From Sphingomonas oleivorans (GTDB lineage: Bacteria > Pseudomonadota > Alphaproteobacteria > Sphingomonadales > Sphingomonadaceae): DNA of 64,000 bases. The DNA is taken from NCBI RefSeq assembly GCF_003050615.1, contig NZ_NWBU01000007.1, positions 248,001 to 312,000 on the forward strand, written 5' to 3'. Every line of letters begins with the position of its first letter. Positions within the stretch are counted from its first letter, which is position 1. Both the position numbers and the translations under genes were made by a program. Of the stretch, positions 8,963 through 18,200 are shown piece after piece. Under the pieces are notes generated by a model that ran no database searches, was not told the DNA's origin, and was given only the letters and a program-made list of their open reading frames with translations.

Positions 8963-10024
8963 ATGCGTCTCCTCTTTGCCGCCATCCTGTTTGCCGCTTC
9001 GGCCCTGACGCCCCTGTCGCGCGCGCCCGCGCAGGCGGTGGTCCAGGTCCTGCCGGGGCAGGATGCCGCCTTCCGCGCCTTTCTCGATGGACTGCGCCCC
9101 CGCGCGCTCGCGGCCGGGGTGAGCGCCGCCACCTTCGATGCGGTGATCCCCACGCTCAGCTTCAATTCTCGCGTGATCGAGCTCGATCGCGCCCAGCCGG
9201 GCGGCACGCCGACCAGCAGCCCCTCGGCCGCCATCGCGCGGTTCGAGCCTTATCGGGTCAAGCATGTCGATGCCGATCGCATCGGGCGCGGACGCCGCCG
9301 TTATCAGGATCTGCGCCCGCGTCTTGCCGCGATCGAGGCGCGCACCGGCGTGCCCGAATCGATCATGATGGCGATTTACGGCCATGAGACGGGCTATGGC
9401 ACCTTCGCCGGCGATTTCGATCTGCTCCGCGCGCTCGCCAGCCTGGCTTATGAGGGGCGCCGCCGCGCGCTCTTCACGGACGAGTTCATCGCTACGCTGA
9501 AGCTGCTCGAACGCGGCATTCCCCGTTCCACGCTCAAGGGAAGCTGGGCCGGTGCCACCGGCTATCCGCAATTCCTGCCCAGCATGTATCTCCGCCTCGC
9601 GGTCGATGGCGATGGCGACAGCAAGGTCGATATCTGGAGCAACGAGGCGGATGCGCTCGCCTCGATCGGCAATTATCTGATCAACGCCGGCTGGAAGCCG
9701 AACGTGCCCTGGGGCGTCGCTGCGGTCGTGCCGTCGGGGTTGGATCGCGAGGCGGTGAAGCCGCTCGTCACCTCGCCGCGCTGCCCGCGCGTCCATCAGC
9801 GGCACAGCCGCTGGCTCAGCATCGCCGAATGGCGCCGCCTGGGTGTCGTGCCCGCCGGCAGCTCCGTGCCGGCCGATACGGAACTGGCCAGCCTGATCGA
9901 GCCCGACGGCCCGGGCGAGACCGCCTATCTGCTGTCGAGCAATTATCGCGCGATCCTCGATTATAATTGCTCGAACTTCTACGCGCTGTCGGTCGGCCTG
10001 CTCGCCGATGCCGTCGCACGCTGA
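8963..10024 (+). CDS. Lytic murein transglycosylase (MltB-like, SLT_2 domain)
   Basis: 353 residues, secreted. It cuts the glycan strand of peptidoglycan between MurNAc and GlcNAc, leaving a 1,6-anhydro end. A signal peptide covers residues 1-25 ([15 protein letters not shown]). The catalytic region has GHETGYGTF near residue 142, whose Glu is the likely acid/base, then [16 protein letters not shown] and the calcium-site-like [11 protein letters not shown]. No lipobox is seen, so it is probably soluble or held by other means. A GGAGGAAGG site lies upstream of ATG 8963. The end overlaps rlpA by 17 bases; the two act on the same polymer. Confidence 0.92.
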   Translation: MRLLFAAILFAASALTPLSRAPAQAVVQVLPGQDAAFRAFLDGLRPRALAAGVSAATFDAVIPTLSFNSRVIELDRAQPGGTPTSSPSAAIARFEPYRVKHVDADRIGRGRRRYQDLRPRLAAIEARTGVPESIMMAIYGHETGYGTFAGDFDLLRALASLAYEGRRRALFTDEFIATLKLLERGIPRSTLKGSWAGATGYPQFLPSMYLRLAVDGDGDSKVDIWSNEADALASIGNYLINAGWKPNVPWGVAAVVPSGLDREAVKPLVTSPRCPRVHQRHSRWLSIAEWRRLGVVPAGSSVPADTELASLIEPDGPGETAYLLSSNYRAILDYNCSNFYALSVGLLADAVAR

Positions 10025-10895
10025 GGCGGCCCCGGCCGTCTTCCCGGCGGCGGGAAGGGGGCGGGGCTGGGCGTCGCTTGCCCTGGCGCTGCTTCTTGCC
10101 GCCTGCGTCTCCACGCCCCGACCGCCCAAGGGGGCTCAGCCGCGCCCGTCGCGCGGGCCCGTGCCCGATGCGCCGGTCAAGGTCGGCAAGCCCTATCAGG
10201 TGCTCGGTATCTGGTACTATCCGGCGGACGATGCCGATTATGACGAGGTCGGTATCGCTTCCTGGTACGGATCGGATTTCCATGGGGGGCAGACCGCCAA
10301 TGGCGAGCGCTACGACATGGACATGGTCGGCGCAGCGCACAAGACGCTGCCCTTGCCTTCCTATGTCGAGGTGACGTCGCTCCGGACGGGGCGGCGCATC
10401 CTCGTCCGCGTCAATGATCGCGGCCCCTTCGTGCCCAATCGGATCATCGATCTTTCGCGCCGCGCGGCCGGGATGCTCGGCATCGACAAGGCCGGCACCG
10501 GGCCCGTCCGCGTCCGCCGTATCTTTCCGGGCGAGGCCGAGCGGCTCGCGCTCAGATCGGGCCGCATGGCCGCCCCGCTGCCCGACGCCGGCCCGGCCGA
10601 GCTGGCGGAGGCCCGGGCGCGGCTGGCGGTGCGTGCGGCGGATCCGCAGCCGCGGCCCGCCATCGCGCCGACGCCCGCGATCGCCACCGCCTGGTATGTC
10701 CAGATCGGCGCTTATGGCGAGCTTTCCCGCGCCGAGCGGCTGGCGGCCGAGCTGGGTGGAACGGTCCAGCCGGTAGGCGGGCTTTATCGTGTGCGGCTCG
10801 GGCCTTTTGAGGACGAATCTTCCGCCGCGCTGATGCTGGCGCAGCTCGGATCGCGCGGCTATCAGGGGGCGAGGCTGGTCCGTCCCGGCTCCTGA
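10008..10895 (+). CDS. rlpA: RlpA-family septal lytic transglycosylase lipoprotein
   Basis: 295 residues. A lipoprotein signal ends LLLAAC with Cys33 as the acylation site, so it should be anchored in the outer membrane. A double-psi beta-barrel domain covers about residues 75-165 ([38 protein letters not shown]). A SPOR domain ends the chain ([18 protein letters not shown] ... [10 protein letters not shown]) and should bind denuded glycan at the division septum. The Asp of VRVNDRGPF and the His/Gly pattern of the barrel are intact, consistent with an active RlpA. It overlaps the transglycosylase gene upstream and precedes the carboxypeptidase gene. Confidence 0.95.
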   Translation: MPSHAEAAPAVFPAAGRGRGWASLALALLLAACVSTPRPPKGAQPRPSRGPVPDAPVKVGKPYQVLGIWYYPADDADYDEVGIASWYGSDFHGGQTANGERYDMDMVGAAHKTLPLPSYVEVTSLRTGRRILVRVNDRGPFVPNRIIDLSRRAAGMLGIDKAGTGPVRVRRIFPGEAERLALRSGRMAAPLPDAGPAELAEARARLAVRAADPQPRPAIAPTPAIATAWYVQIGAYGELSRAERLAAELGGTVQPVGGLYRVRLGPFEDESSAALMLAQLGSRGYQGARLVRPGS

Positions 10896-10921
10896 GAATC
10901 GCTTAGATGGAAAGACATTCG

Positions 10922-12103
10922 ATGATGCGTATCCGTTTCGCCGCCTCGATGGTCGGGGCGTCGCTGCTCGTCGCCGCGCCCGGCATGGCTGCAGCGCCCC
11001 CCTTCGATACGCCGGCACCCGTCGCCTTCCTGAAGGATCTTTCCTCCGACGCCATCCTTTTTTCCAAGGATGCCGATCGCCGCATGCCGCCCGCCTCGAT
11101 GGCGAAGATGATGACGGTCTATGTCGCCTTCGATCTGATCAAGAAGGGCGAGCTCAAACTCGATCAGATGGTCACCGTGCGGCCCGAGACGTGGCGCCAA
11201 TGGCATGGCCCGGCGGCGGGCTCCACCATGTTCCTCTCGCCCGGCGAGCAGGTCAGCGTCGCCAATCTACTGTTCGGCATCGTCACGCTTTCGGGCAATG
11301 ATGCCTGCGTCGTGCTGGCCGAGCATATTTCGGGCACCGAGCCCGCCTTCGCCGCGCTGATGAACCGGCGCGCGGCCGAGCTTGGCATGAAGAACAGCCA
11401 TTTCGGCAATTCGAACGGTTGGCCCGATGCCGGCGTCACCTATGTCACCGCGCGCGACCTTGCGACGCTCGCCCAGGCGACGATCGAGAAGTTCCCCGAT
11501 CTCTACAAGACCTTCTACAGCCGCCGCCAATTCACCTGGGGCAAGACGTTGGGCTCGGGCGAGGCGATCACCCAGGCCAATCGCGATCCGCTGCTCGGTC
11601 GCGTCGCCGGCGCGGACGGGCTCAAGACGGGTCATACGGAAGAGGCCGGCTATGGCTTCACCGGATCGGCCGAGCAGGGTGGGCGCCGCCTCGTCATGGT
11701 GCTGGCGGGCCTCACCTCGTTCAACCAGCGGATCGAGCAGTCGGTCGCCTTCATGAACTGGGGCTTCCGTGCCTGGACGGCCAAGCCGCTCTTCGCCAAG
11801 GGCAAGCAGGTGCAGACCGCCGAGGTCCAGCTCGGCGACAAGCGCGAGGTCGGCCTCGTGGCGCCGCGTAACCTCACCGTCACCGTGCCCGCCGGCATGG
11901 GATCGGACATGAAGATGTCGGTCGTCTATAACGGTCCGATCAAGGCGCCGATCAAGGCCGGCCAGCATATCGCCGATCTGGTCGTGAAGACCGCCGATTC
12001 GCCGCCGCAGACACTGCCGCTGGTCGCCGCCACCGATGTGGAGGAAGCGGGCTTCTTCGATCGGCTGATGGCGGGCATCCGCTGGTTGTTCGGGCTTGCG
12101 TGA
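10922..12103 (+). CDS. D-alanyl-D-alanine carboxypeptidase (PBP5/DacF family)
   Basis: About 393 residues. It removes the terminal D-Ala from peptidoglycan pentapeptides in the periplasm. A signal peptide ends near AAA|PP at residue 26. The serine active site is S59-M-A-K62, the second motif SGN is near 123 and KTG near 235, all intact. The C-terminal beta domain (about residues 280-370) and a final hydrophobic, probably amphipathic helix (FFDRLMAGIRWLFGLA) fit membrane-surface anchoring as in PBP5. Starts at 10907, 10922 and 10925 are possible; GGAAAG before 10922/10925 favours the latter two. The stop overlaps tmk by 4 bases. Confidence 0.94.
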   Translation: MMRIRFAASMVGASLLVAAPGMAAAPPFDTPAPVAFLKDLSSDAILFSKDADRRMPPASMAKMMTVYVAFDLIKKGELKLDQMVTVRPETWRQWHGPAAGSTMFLSPGEQVSVANLLFGIVTLSGNDACVVLAEHISGTEPAFAALMNRRAAELGMKNSHFGNSNGWPDAGVTYVTARDLATLAQATIEKFPDLYKTFYSRRQFTWGKTLGSGEAITQANRDPLLGRVAGADGLKTGHTEEAGYGFTGSAEQGGRRLVMVLAGLTSFNQRIEQSVAFMNWGFRAWTAKPLFAKGKQVQTAEVQLGDKREVGLVAPRNLTVTVPAGMGSDMKMSVVYNGPIKAPIKAGQHIADLVVKTADSPPQTLPLVAATDVEEAGFFDRLMAGIRWLFGLA

Positions 12104-12714
12104 GCGGTCGTTTCATAACGCTTGAGGGCGGCGAGGGCGTCGGCAAGTCCACCCAGGCGCGGCGCCTCGCCGAAGCGCTCCGCGCGCAAGGTCATGAGGT
12201 GGTCGAGACGCGCGAGCCCGGCGGCAGCCCGGGCGCGGAGGCGATCCGCGCGCTGCTGCTCGAAGGCGGCGCCGATCGCTGGGGGCCAGGGGCGGAGGCG
12301 CTGCTCTTCGCCGCCGCGCGCGCCGATCATGTCGAAAAGACGATCCGCCCCGCGCTCGCGGCAGGAAAATGGGTCGTCTGCGATCGCTTTCTCGACAGTT
12401 CGCTCGCCTATCAGGGCGGTGCCGACGGGCTGGGGCAGGAGGCGATCCGTGCGCTTCACAATGTTGGTAGCAACGGCTTCCTGCCCGATCGCACGCTGCT
12501 CCTGACGCTGCCCGCCGATCAGGCGGCTGTCCGCGCCGCCAAGCGCGATGGCGATGGCGCGGACCGCATCGGCGCGCGCGACGCCGCCTATCATGCGCGT
12601 GTGGCGCAGGCCTTCCGCGCGCTCGCCGAGGCCGATCCCGGCCGTTTCCGCATCGTTGATGCCAGCGGAGATGCGGAAAGCGTCACTGCGCGCCTGCTCG
12701 CGGCGCTGGCATGA
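12100..12714 (+). CDS. tmk: Thymidylate kinase
   Basis: Phosphorylates dTMP to dTDP; 204 residues from a GTG start that overlaps the previous stop (GTGA). The P-loop GGEGVGKST is at residues 10-18, the DRFLDSSLAYQG motif near residues 92-103 binds the substrate, and TREPGGSPGAE near residue 37 is the typical dTMP-site loop. A lid region with DGADRIGARD follows near 150. It forms a tight coupled cluster with holB and metG, an order widely kept in alphaproteobacteria. Confidence 0.96.
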   Translation: MSGRFITLEGGEGVGKSTQARRLAEALRAQGHEVVETREPGGSPGAEAIRALLLEGGADRWGPGAEALLFAAARADHVEKTIRPALAAGKWVVCDRFLDSSLAYQGGADGLGQEAIRALHNVGSNGFLPDRTLLLTLPADQAAVRAAKRDGDGADRIGARDAAYHARVAQAFRALAEADPGRFRIVDASGDAESVTARLLAALA

Positions 12715-13700
12715 CCGCGCTTCACGGCCATCGCCCGCTCGTTACCGCCTTTCTCGACGCGGCGCGCTCCGGCCGGCTGCACCATGCCTGGCTGCTTGCC
12801 GGACCGCAGGGGATCGGCAAGGCGCGGTTTGCCGATGCCGCGGCGCTGCGCCTTCTCGCCGAATCGGCCGGTCCGCCGGTCCAGGCGCCCGGGCTCGATG
12901 TGCCGGCGGATCATCCGATCGCGAAGCTGGTCGCGGCGGGCTCGCATCCCGATCTGCGCCGGCTGGAGCGGCTGGCCAAGGACAAGTCGGAGGAGCTTGC
13001 CCGTTCGATCAGCATTGCGCAGGTCCGCGCGCTCCAGGCGTTGTTCGCCACCACGCCCAGCCTGTCGCCACGCCGCGTGGTCATCATCGATGCGATCGAT
13101 GATCTGGAACGGCCCGCCGCCAACGCGCTCCTCAAGAATCTGGAGGAGCCGCCCGCCGATACGCTGTTCCTGCTGGTGAGCCACGCGCCCGGCCGGCTGC
13201 TCCCCACCATCCGCTCGCGCTGCCGCCTGCTCCGTTTCTCTCCGCTCGACGCGGCCGATACCGCCGCCGTGCTGCGCGAGGCGCTGCCCGAGGCGGAGGA
13301 GGCGGAGATAGGCGCGCTCGTCTCGATCGCGGGCGGCGCCCCGGGCACGGCGCTGCGCTTCGCCGGGCTCGACGTGGCCGGGCTCGATGCGGCAATGGAG
13401 CGGCTGATCGCGCATGGTGATCCCACCAATGCCGAGCGCGTGGCGCTTGCTCGGGCGCTGTCGCTCAAGGCGGCGCAGCCCCGCTACGAGATTTTCCTGG
13501 AGCGCGCGCCCGCCCGCATCGCCGCGCAAGCGCACCGCTTGTCGGGCCCCGCGCTCGCCCGCGCAATCGCGCTGTGGGAGGAGGCGCGCGGCCTTGCCGA
13601 TGGCGCCGTCCGCCTCTCGCTCGATCCGCAGGCGACGGTATTCGAGCTGGCTGGCTTGCTCGCGAGGCTTGCCCCGGAGCCCGCGCCCGCTAAAGCCTGA
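12711..13700 (+). CDS. holB: DNA polymerase III subunit delta-prime
   Basis: 329 residues; part of the clamp loader that opens the sliding clamp at primed DNA. The ATP-binding fold is recognisable ([14 protein letters not shown] near residues 26-39), but the P-loop ends GKA instead of GKS/T, in line with a delta-prime subunit that need not hydrolyse [23 protein letters not shown] and the [11 protein letters not shown] arginine-rich sensor region are typical. The usual four-Cys zinc motif between them is missing here. ATG overlaps the tmk stop by 4 bases, and metG starts 5 bases after its end. Confidence 0.92.
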   Translation: MTALHGHRPLVTAFLDAARSGRLHHAWLLAGPQGIGKARFADAAALRLLAESAGPPVQAPGLDVPADHPIAKLVAAGSHPDLRRLERLAKDKSEELARSISIAQVRALQALFATTPSLSPRRVVIIDAIDDLERPAANALLKNLEEPPADTLFLLVSHAPGRLLPTIRSRCRLLRFSPLDAADTAAVLREALPEAEEAEIGALVSIAGGAPGTALRFAGLDVAGLDAAMERLIAHGDPTNAERVALARALSLKAAQPRYEIFLERAPARIAAQAHRLSGPALARAIALWEEARGLADGAVRLSLDPQATVFELAGLLARLAPEPAPAKA

Positions 13701-13704
13701 GCGC

Positions 13705-15249
13705 ATGTCCAAGCCCTTCTACATCACCACCGCCATCAGCTACCCCAATGGTCGGCCGCATATCGGCCATGCCTATGAGGTGATCGCGACCGATGCGATC
13801 GCGCGCTACCAGCGCCTTGCCGGCCGCGACGTCTTCTTCCTCACCGGCACCGACGAGCATGGGCTGAAGATGGCGCAGACAGCGCGCAAGCGGGGCATCG
13901 AGCCGCGCGCGCTCGCGGATGAGATGTCCTCCTATTTCCAGGAGATGGACGAGGTTCTCAACATCTCCCATGATCGCTTCATCCGCACCACCGAACCCGC
14001 GCATCATGCGGCGAGCCAGGCCCTGTGGCGCGCGATGGTCGCCAATGGCGACATCTATCTCGGCCGCTATGAAGGCTGGTACTCGGTCCGTGACGAGGCT
14101 TTTTACGACGAGAAGGAACTGATCGAGGGGGCGGACGGCCAGAAGCTGTCGCCCCAGAATACGCCGGTCGAATGGACGGTGGAGGAAAGCTGGTTCTTCC
14201 GCCTTTCCGCCTTCGCGGACCGGCTGCTCGCTCATTATGAGGCCAATCCCGATTTCATCCGCCCCGAAAGCCGCCGCAACGAGATATTGAGCTTCGTGAA
14301 AGGCGGTCTGTCCGACCTTTCAATCTCGCGCACCAGCTTCGATTGGGGCGTGGCGGTGCCGGACAGCCCGGGCCATGTGATGTATGTCTGGGTCGATGCG
14401 CTGACCAACTATCTGACGGGCATCGGCTATCCCGACGATCAGGCGGGCTTCGACAAATATTGGCCCGCCGATCTCCATATCATCGGCAAGGATATCGTCC
14501 GCTTCCACACCGTTTATTGGCCCGCCTTTCTGATGTCCGCCGGCCTGCCGCTGCCCAAGACGGTTTTCGGCCATGGCTTCCTGCTCAACCGGGGCGAGAA
14601 GATGTCCAAGTCGGTCGGCAATGTCGTCGATCCGATCGAGATGGCGCGCACCTATGGCGTCGATCAACTTCGCTATTTCCTGCTGCGCGAGGTGAGCTTC
14701 GGCCAGGACGGCAGCTATAGCCATGAGGCGATCGTCACCCGCTCGAATGCGGATCTCGCCAATAATTTTGGTAATCTCGCCCAGCGTTCTTTGTCGATGA
14801 TCGCGAAGAATTGCGGCGGCGTCGTTCCCACGCCCGGCCCGGAGACGGCAGCGGAAGTCGAGTTCCGCGCGGCGCTCGACAGCCGCATTGCCCAGTGCCG
14901 CGAGCATATGGACGGCACGCCCGGCTTCCCGCGCATCGATCAGGCGCTGGCCTCGGCATGGGAAGGCCTGTCGATCGCGAACGAATATATCGCCCGCGAA
15001 GCGCCCTGGACGGTCCGCAAGACCGATCCGGCGCGCGCCGATACCATCCTCTATCATACTGCCGAGGCGGTCCGCCGTCTCGCCATCCTGGCGAGCTGGG
15101 CGATCCCGGAAAGCACCGCCAAGCTGCTCGATCAGCTTGGGCAGGGCGCGGATGCGCGCGATTTCGCCGCTCTCGGCACGCCGCTCGTTCCTGGCCTGCC
15201 GTTGCCGCCGCCGCAGGGCGTCTTCCCGCGCTGGGTCGATCCCGCCTGA
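13705..15249 (+). CDS. metG: Methionyl-tRNA synthetase
   Basis: Charges tRNA-Met; 514 residues. The frame stays open upstream inside holB, but ATG 13705 gives the family start [20 protein letters not shown]. Class I motifs are HIGH (PHIGHAYE) and KMSKS ([14 protein letters not shown]). It is the short form without the C-terminal tRNA-binding (EMAP/Trbp111) dimerisation domain. The only cysteines are two near residue 370-400, so the CxxC zinc knuckle seen in E. coli MetRS is missing and the protein belongs to the zinc-free group common in alphaproteobacteria. The downstream neighbour is not tatD, the frequent partner in relatives, but an accessory gene on the other strand. Confidence 0.96.
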   Translation: MSKPFYITTAISYPNGRPHIGHAYEVIATDAIARYQRLAGRDVFFLTGTDEHGLKMAQTARKRGIEPRALADEMSSYFQEMDEVLNISHDRFIRTTEPAHHAASQALWRAMVANGDIYLGRYEGWYSVRDEAFYDEKELIEGADGQKLSPQNTPVEWTVEESWFFRLSAFADRLLAHYEANPDFIRPESRRNEILSFVKGGLSDLSISRTSFDWGVAVPDSPGHVMYVWVDALTNYLTGIGYPDDQAGFDKYWPADLHIIGKDIVRFHTVYWPAFLMSAGLPLPKTVFGHGFLLNRGEKMSKSVGNVVDPIEMARTYGVDQLRYFLLREVSFGQDGSYSHEAIVTRSNADLANNFGNLAQRSLSMIAKNCGGVVPTPGPETAAEVEFRAALDSRIAQCREHMDGTPGFPRIDQALASAWEGLSIANEYIAREAPWTVRKTDPARADTILYHTAEAVRRLAILASWAIPESTAKLLDQLGQGADARDFAALGTPLVPGLPLPPPQGVFPRWVDPA

Positions 15250-15264
15250 CGGGCGGGATCCGGC

Positions 15265-16455
15265 TCAGCCCGCGATCCGCTCGAGGTGGCGCGTGATGCG
15301 CGCGCTGGAATTTCCGTCGTGGAAGCGATGGAACAGCTCGGCCATCTTCGCGCGCGCCGGCGCGAAGGGGTCGCGCCCCTCCAGTTCCAGCGCGAGCGCA
15401 TCCAGAAACGCCTCCTCGTCCAGCGCCTTCGTGCCCGCGGTGAAGCTGTCATAATCGAGCATCAGCCCGCGCTCGGCGATATAGCGGTCGAGATCGGCGG
15501 GGAGGAATATCACCGGCCGGTCGAGCAGCAGGAAATCGAGATAGATGGACGAATAGTCCGTCACCAATATGTCGGTATGCCGCAATATCGGGTTGATGTC
15601 GGGGAACAGGGTCGCGCCGGCGTTGATGATCCGCTCCGATCCCGCCCGGGCGATCGCCTCGTCCGCCGATTGCATCTCGAAATAATGCGGCCGGATCAGC
15701 AGATAGGCGTCATGCGCCTCCAAGAGCGCGATCAGCCGTCCCAGCCCTGCTTGCCCGACGGGCAGCAGCCGGTCGAGCGGCGCCCAGTCGCGATAGGTGG
15801 GCGCATAGAGGATCAGCTTCGCCTTGAGGAAGGGGTGCTTGTCGATGAGCGCGGCATCGGATTCGAACAGCAGGTCGTTTCGCGGCATGCCGAGCGTGAG
15901 AATGTCGTTCGCGGGATAGCCATAGGCTTCGCGCCACAGCCCCGCCGCATAGTCGGAACAGGCGATCATGTGCAGGAAGGTCGAATTTTCCCGCGCGATA
16001 TAGGCCGGATTGGCGGTCGGCGTCGCCAGGCCCATCGTCTTGAACGGCGTGCCATGCGTAAGATGGATGATCCTCTTCCGGTTCGAAAAGCCGATCGGCA
16101 ATATGTCCGCCCGCGATTGCGAAATGACGCGCAGAGGCGATTGCAGGCCGATGAGCAGCGTGCGCAAGCTCAGCCACCACAGGCCCCGCCCCGGATAGAG
16201 CGCATTGATCTCGTTCAGCGCGTGGCGGGACTTCGTGACCCAATAGGGATCCCATTCGCCGCTTCGCACCATATGTTCGAACAGCCGGCGCGGATTGTCC
16301 GCGAAGCGGTGTCCCCCATCGGCGCCGAAGATCACGCGACGCGGCTTGTCCGGCACCAGTCGGTCCAGCAAGGTCACGATCGCGTTGATCGTCGGGCGGA
16401 TCAGCGTCTTGGCTTTGATCAGCCAGGCGGATTTATATTCGCGAAGATGTTTCAT
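15265..16455 (-). CDS. CDP-glycerol:polyglycerophosphate glycerophosphotransferase-like protein (TagB/TagF family)
   Basis: 396 residues from an ATG with an AGGAG site 8 bases upstream; the frame is open further back but without support. It matches the Glyphos_transf family that moves glycerol phosphate (or ribitol phosphate) from a CDP donor onto a growing surface polymer. Visible family motifs are HLTHGTPFKTMG, GMPRNDLLF, ILYAPTYRDW and DILVTDYSSIYLDFLLLDRP in that order. There is no added glycosyltransferase domain. It likely acts at the inner face of the cytoplasmic membrane. A TagD-like cytidylyltransferase that could supply the donor is 17 bases upstream on the same strand. The enzyme family is clear; the exact donor and polymer are inferred. 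Confidence 0.85.
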   Translation of the reverse strand: MKHLREYKSAWLIKAKTLIRPTINAIVTLLDRLVPDKPRRVIFGADGGHRFADNPRRLFEHMVRSGEWDPYWVTKSRHALNEINALYPGRGLWWLSLRTLLIGLQSPLRVISQSRADILPIGFSNRKRIIHLTHGTPFKTMGLATPTANPAYIARENSTFLHMIACSDYAAGLWREAYGYPANDILTLGMPRNDLLFESDAALIDKHPFLKAKLILYAPTYRDWAPLDRLLPVGQAGLGRLIALLEAHDAYLLIRPHYFEMQSADEAIARAGSERIINAGATLFPDINPILRHTDILVTDYSSIYLDFLLLDRPVIFLPADLDRYIAERGLMLDYDSFTAGTKALDEEAFLDALALELEGRDPFAPARAKMAELFHRFHDGNSSARITRHLERIAG

Positions 16456-16472
16456 GGTGCGGCTCCTGCGGA

Positions 16473-16922
16473 TTAGGCCCGGATCTCCCGCATGTCGCTC
16501 GTCGGGCGGGCGACGCGCTCGATGATCTGGGACGTGCTGATGCCGTTCCAATAAGGCAGATAGATCATCTCGATCTCACGGCGCTCGATGAAGGCTTCAT
16601 CGAGCCCGATCTGCCGAAGATAGCTATGATGTTCCCAATCATCACCATGGACGATCTTCTTCACGCCATGTTCGACGATGTAGTTGCGCAGGTTCAGGCT
16701 GGTGGCGATGAAGGCGAGATCGACATATTTGCAGCTTCGTACGATCGCCAACCGATCGTCTTCGGAAAAGAAAGGCTTGCGCTTGTAACGCGACGTGATC
16801 AGATCGCTGTTCACTCCAACGACTAGATGTGTTCCATATTTCCTTGCACGGCGTAGAAGTTCGACATGTCCTCGGTGGAAGAGGTCGAATACACCGCTTA
16901 CATAGACAACTACGCTGTCCAT
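16473..16922 (-). CDS. Glycerol-3-phosphate cytidylyltransferase-like protein (TagD family)
   Basis: 149 residues, of the small nucleotidyltransferase fold. The catalytic HxGH is HRGH (GVFDLFHRGHVELLRRA), a GVNSD loop follows, and the C-terminal GISTSQII matches the GISTT element of CDP-glycerol/CDP-ethanolamine-forming enzymes. It probably makes CDP-glycerol from CTP and glycerol 3-phosphate for the gene next door. A GGAGG site lies 6 bases before ATG. Two hand-counted 60-base stretches (16621-16680 and 16801-16860) are each 28/60 G+C, about 47%, far below the neighbouring core genes, which suggests acquisition from elsewhere. Another alcohol phosphate as substrate cannot be excluded. Confidence 0.82.
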   Translation of the reverse strand: MDSVVVYVSGVFDLFHRGHVELLRRARKYGTHLVVGVNSDLITSRYKRKPFFSEDDRLAIVRSCKYVDLAFIATSLNLRNYIVEHGVKKIVHGDDWEHHSYLRQIGLDEAFIERREIEMIYLPYWNGISTSQIIERVARPTSDMREIRA

Positions 16923-17248
16923 GCCTTGCCTCCAGAGTCAGTATGGATGGTGAAGGCCCCTCTGAGCGTTCTCCCTCTGGTTGAAAGCTTTCTTGACTGT
17001 CCAGAATCTTTTCAACCAGGTTACTGTAACGTTACAATCTGGTTATGGGTTCAGCCGGATTTCGGCGTAGCAAAACTATCGGCAGACAAGCCCGGGTGAC
17101 GCTAACGGTCGGGCAGGACCGGATCAGCTTATGGAAGGGGCGGTTCGTCGCTTTGTTGCGGCAGCGGAACGAATGAGATCGAGCGTCCGGCCGAGCATGG
17201 GGACGACCAGCAGCGGCGCATCGGCGGCTTGTAGACGCAGCCATCGCG
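16923..17248. other. Non-coding, lower-GC stretch upstream of the TagD-like gene
   Basis: About 330 bases without a supportable gene. It holds the ribosome-binding site of the TagD-like gene (CCTCC on the plus strand, 16929-16933), the short palindrome at 17020-17035, and, from about 17130, sequence that continues the decayed flippase in shifted frames. No terminator or tRNA was seen. Confidence 0.6.
17020..17035. promoter_or_regulatory. Overlapping palindrome GTTACTGTAACGTTAC, possible operator
   Basis: The 16 bases contain GTTAC-T-GTAAC and the perfect palindrome GTAACGTTAC, about 100 bases upstream of the TagD-like ATG, in the promoter region. The pattern is what a dimeric repressor or activator could bind. 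No known operator consensus was matched, so the role is a guess. Confidence 0.3.
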
Positions 17249-17400
17249 GCCCGGCATTTCGCCGCCCCACATGCGCCCGATCAACATAGTGTCGAGATTG
17301 CGTCGGAAATAGTCGAACAGGCCGGATATCGTCACCTGCCCGCCAAAGGCCAGCATGTCCGCCACGCGGCGGATGGGTGCGGAGGGACTGTGAAGGGAGC
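17249..17400 (-). pseudogene. Fragment of a polysaccharide flippase (Wzx/WzxC-like)
   Basis: Reading minus-strand DNA gives an in-frame piece starting SPSAPIRRVADMLAFGG, then QVTISGLFDYFRRNLDTMLI, then GRMWGGE. This is the characteristic centre of MOP-superfamily polysaccharide exporters, where FGG...N...NLD..LIGR.WG.E is followed by LG.Y.RAY. After GGE the frame breaks: the likely continuation (ADAPLLVVPML) is in another frame. There is no start codon, since the piece begins right after the DUF4197 stop, and no C-terminal half. It is best read as the relic of a surface-polysaccharide export gene next to the TagD/TagF-like pair. Confidence 0.55.
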
Positions 17401-17426
17401 CGATCGATATCCGCCAGGGGATATCG

Positions 17427-18125
17427 TTACGGCCGCCCTCCCGCGCCGAGCAGCGCGATCAGCACCGGATCGCGCGTCGCGGCCGGATCGTCGCGGATGA
17501 TCGCCTCTTCCCGGCCGATCGCGCGGAATATGCCGCTGGCCGCCTGGCTCGCGAGGCCCTGATAGAGCGCCCGATAGTCGATCCCCGTCGCTGCCGCGAG
17601 CGCGGTCGCGAGCACGTCCGCCGTGTCCGAACGCAATGCCGTGCCGATTTCGGGCACCAGCGCTTCCACCAGCGCATCGCCGATCCGGTCCTGCAGCAGG
17701 TCGGTCGCGGCATGCGGGCCGCCGCGCAGCACATGCACCGCGTCGGCGAAGCTCATCGTCCGGATCGCATCGGTCACGACCGGCGCTGCCCGTGCTGCCG
17801 CCTCTCCGGCGACATCGTTGAGCGCGATGGCAAGCTCGCGCCGCACCGGCGCGCTCCCCATCACCGCGCCCAGCACCGCGCCTGCCCGGCCGCTGCCGAT
17901 CCGCCCGCCCAGTGCATCGGGCACGGCCAGCCGGGCAAGCTCGTCATCATAGAAGCCGCCGGGCTGGAGCAGGCGGCCGAAGGCGCGCTGCGAGGAGAGG
18001 GTGAGCAGCCGGCGCACGCCTTCCTCCAGCCCATATCCGCCAAGCCCCGTCGCGCAGCCCGCCAGCCCCGCAAGCGGCAGCAGCGCGGCCAGCCCCAGAA
18101 GTTGCCGTCGATCGATCCTGTCCAT
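17427..18125 (-). CDS. DUF4197 domain lipoprotein
   Basis: About 232 residues from the ATG that gives MDRIDRRQLLGLAALLPLAG; the frame is open 11 codons further. The N-terminus is a twin-arginine-like/lipoprotein signal ending LAGLAGC, so the mature protein is probably lipid-anchored. The rest matches DUF4197: GLEEGVRRLLTLSSQRAF near the start, then alternating helices, and FADAVHVLRGGPHAATDLL in the centre. The function of this family is unknown. It appears to be a single gene with DUF167 upstream on the same strand, 75 bases away. Confidence 0.8.
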   Translation of the reverse strand: MDRIDRRQLLGLAALLPLAGLAGCATGLGGYGLEEGVRRLLTLSSQRAFGRLLQPGGFYDDELARLAVPDALGGRIGSGRAGAVLGAVMGSAPVRRELAIALNDVAGEAAARAAPVVTDAIRTMSFADAVHVLRGGPHAATDLLQDRIGDALVEALVPEIGTALRSDTADVLATALAAATGIDYRALYQGLASQAASGIFRAIGREEAIIRDDPAATRDPVLIALLGAGGRP

Positions 18126-18200
18126 GCCGGCCCTCTCATCCATGTGGCGACGCCTCATCGGCCTCGTTGCCGGAACCGGCGATGAACGGGGCTGCGATCC

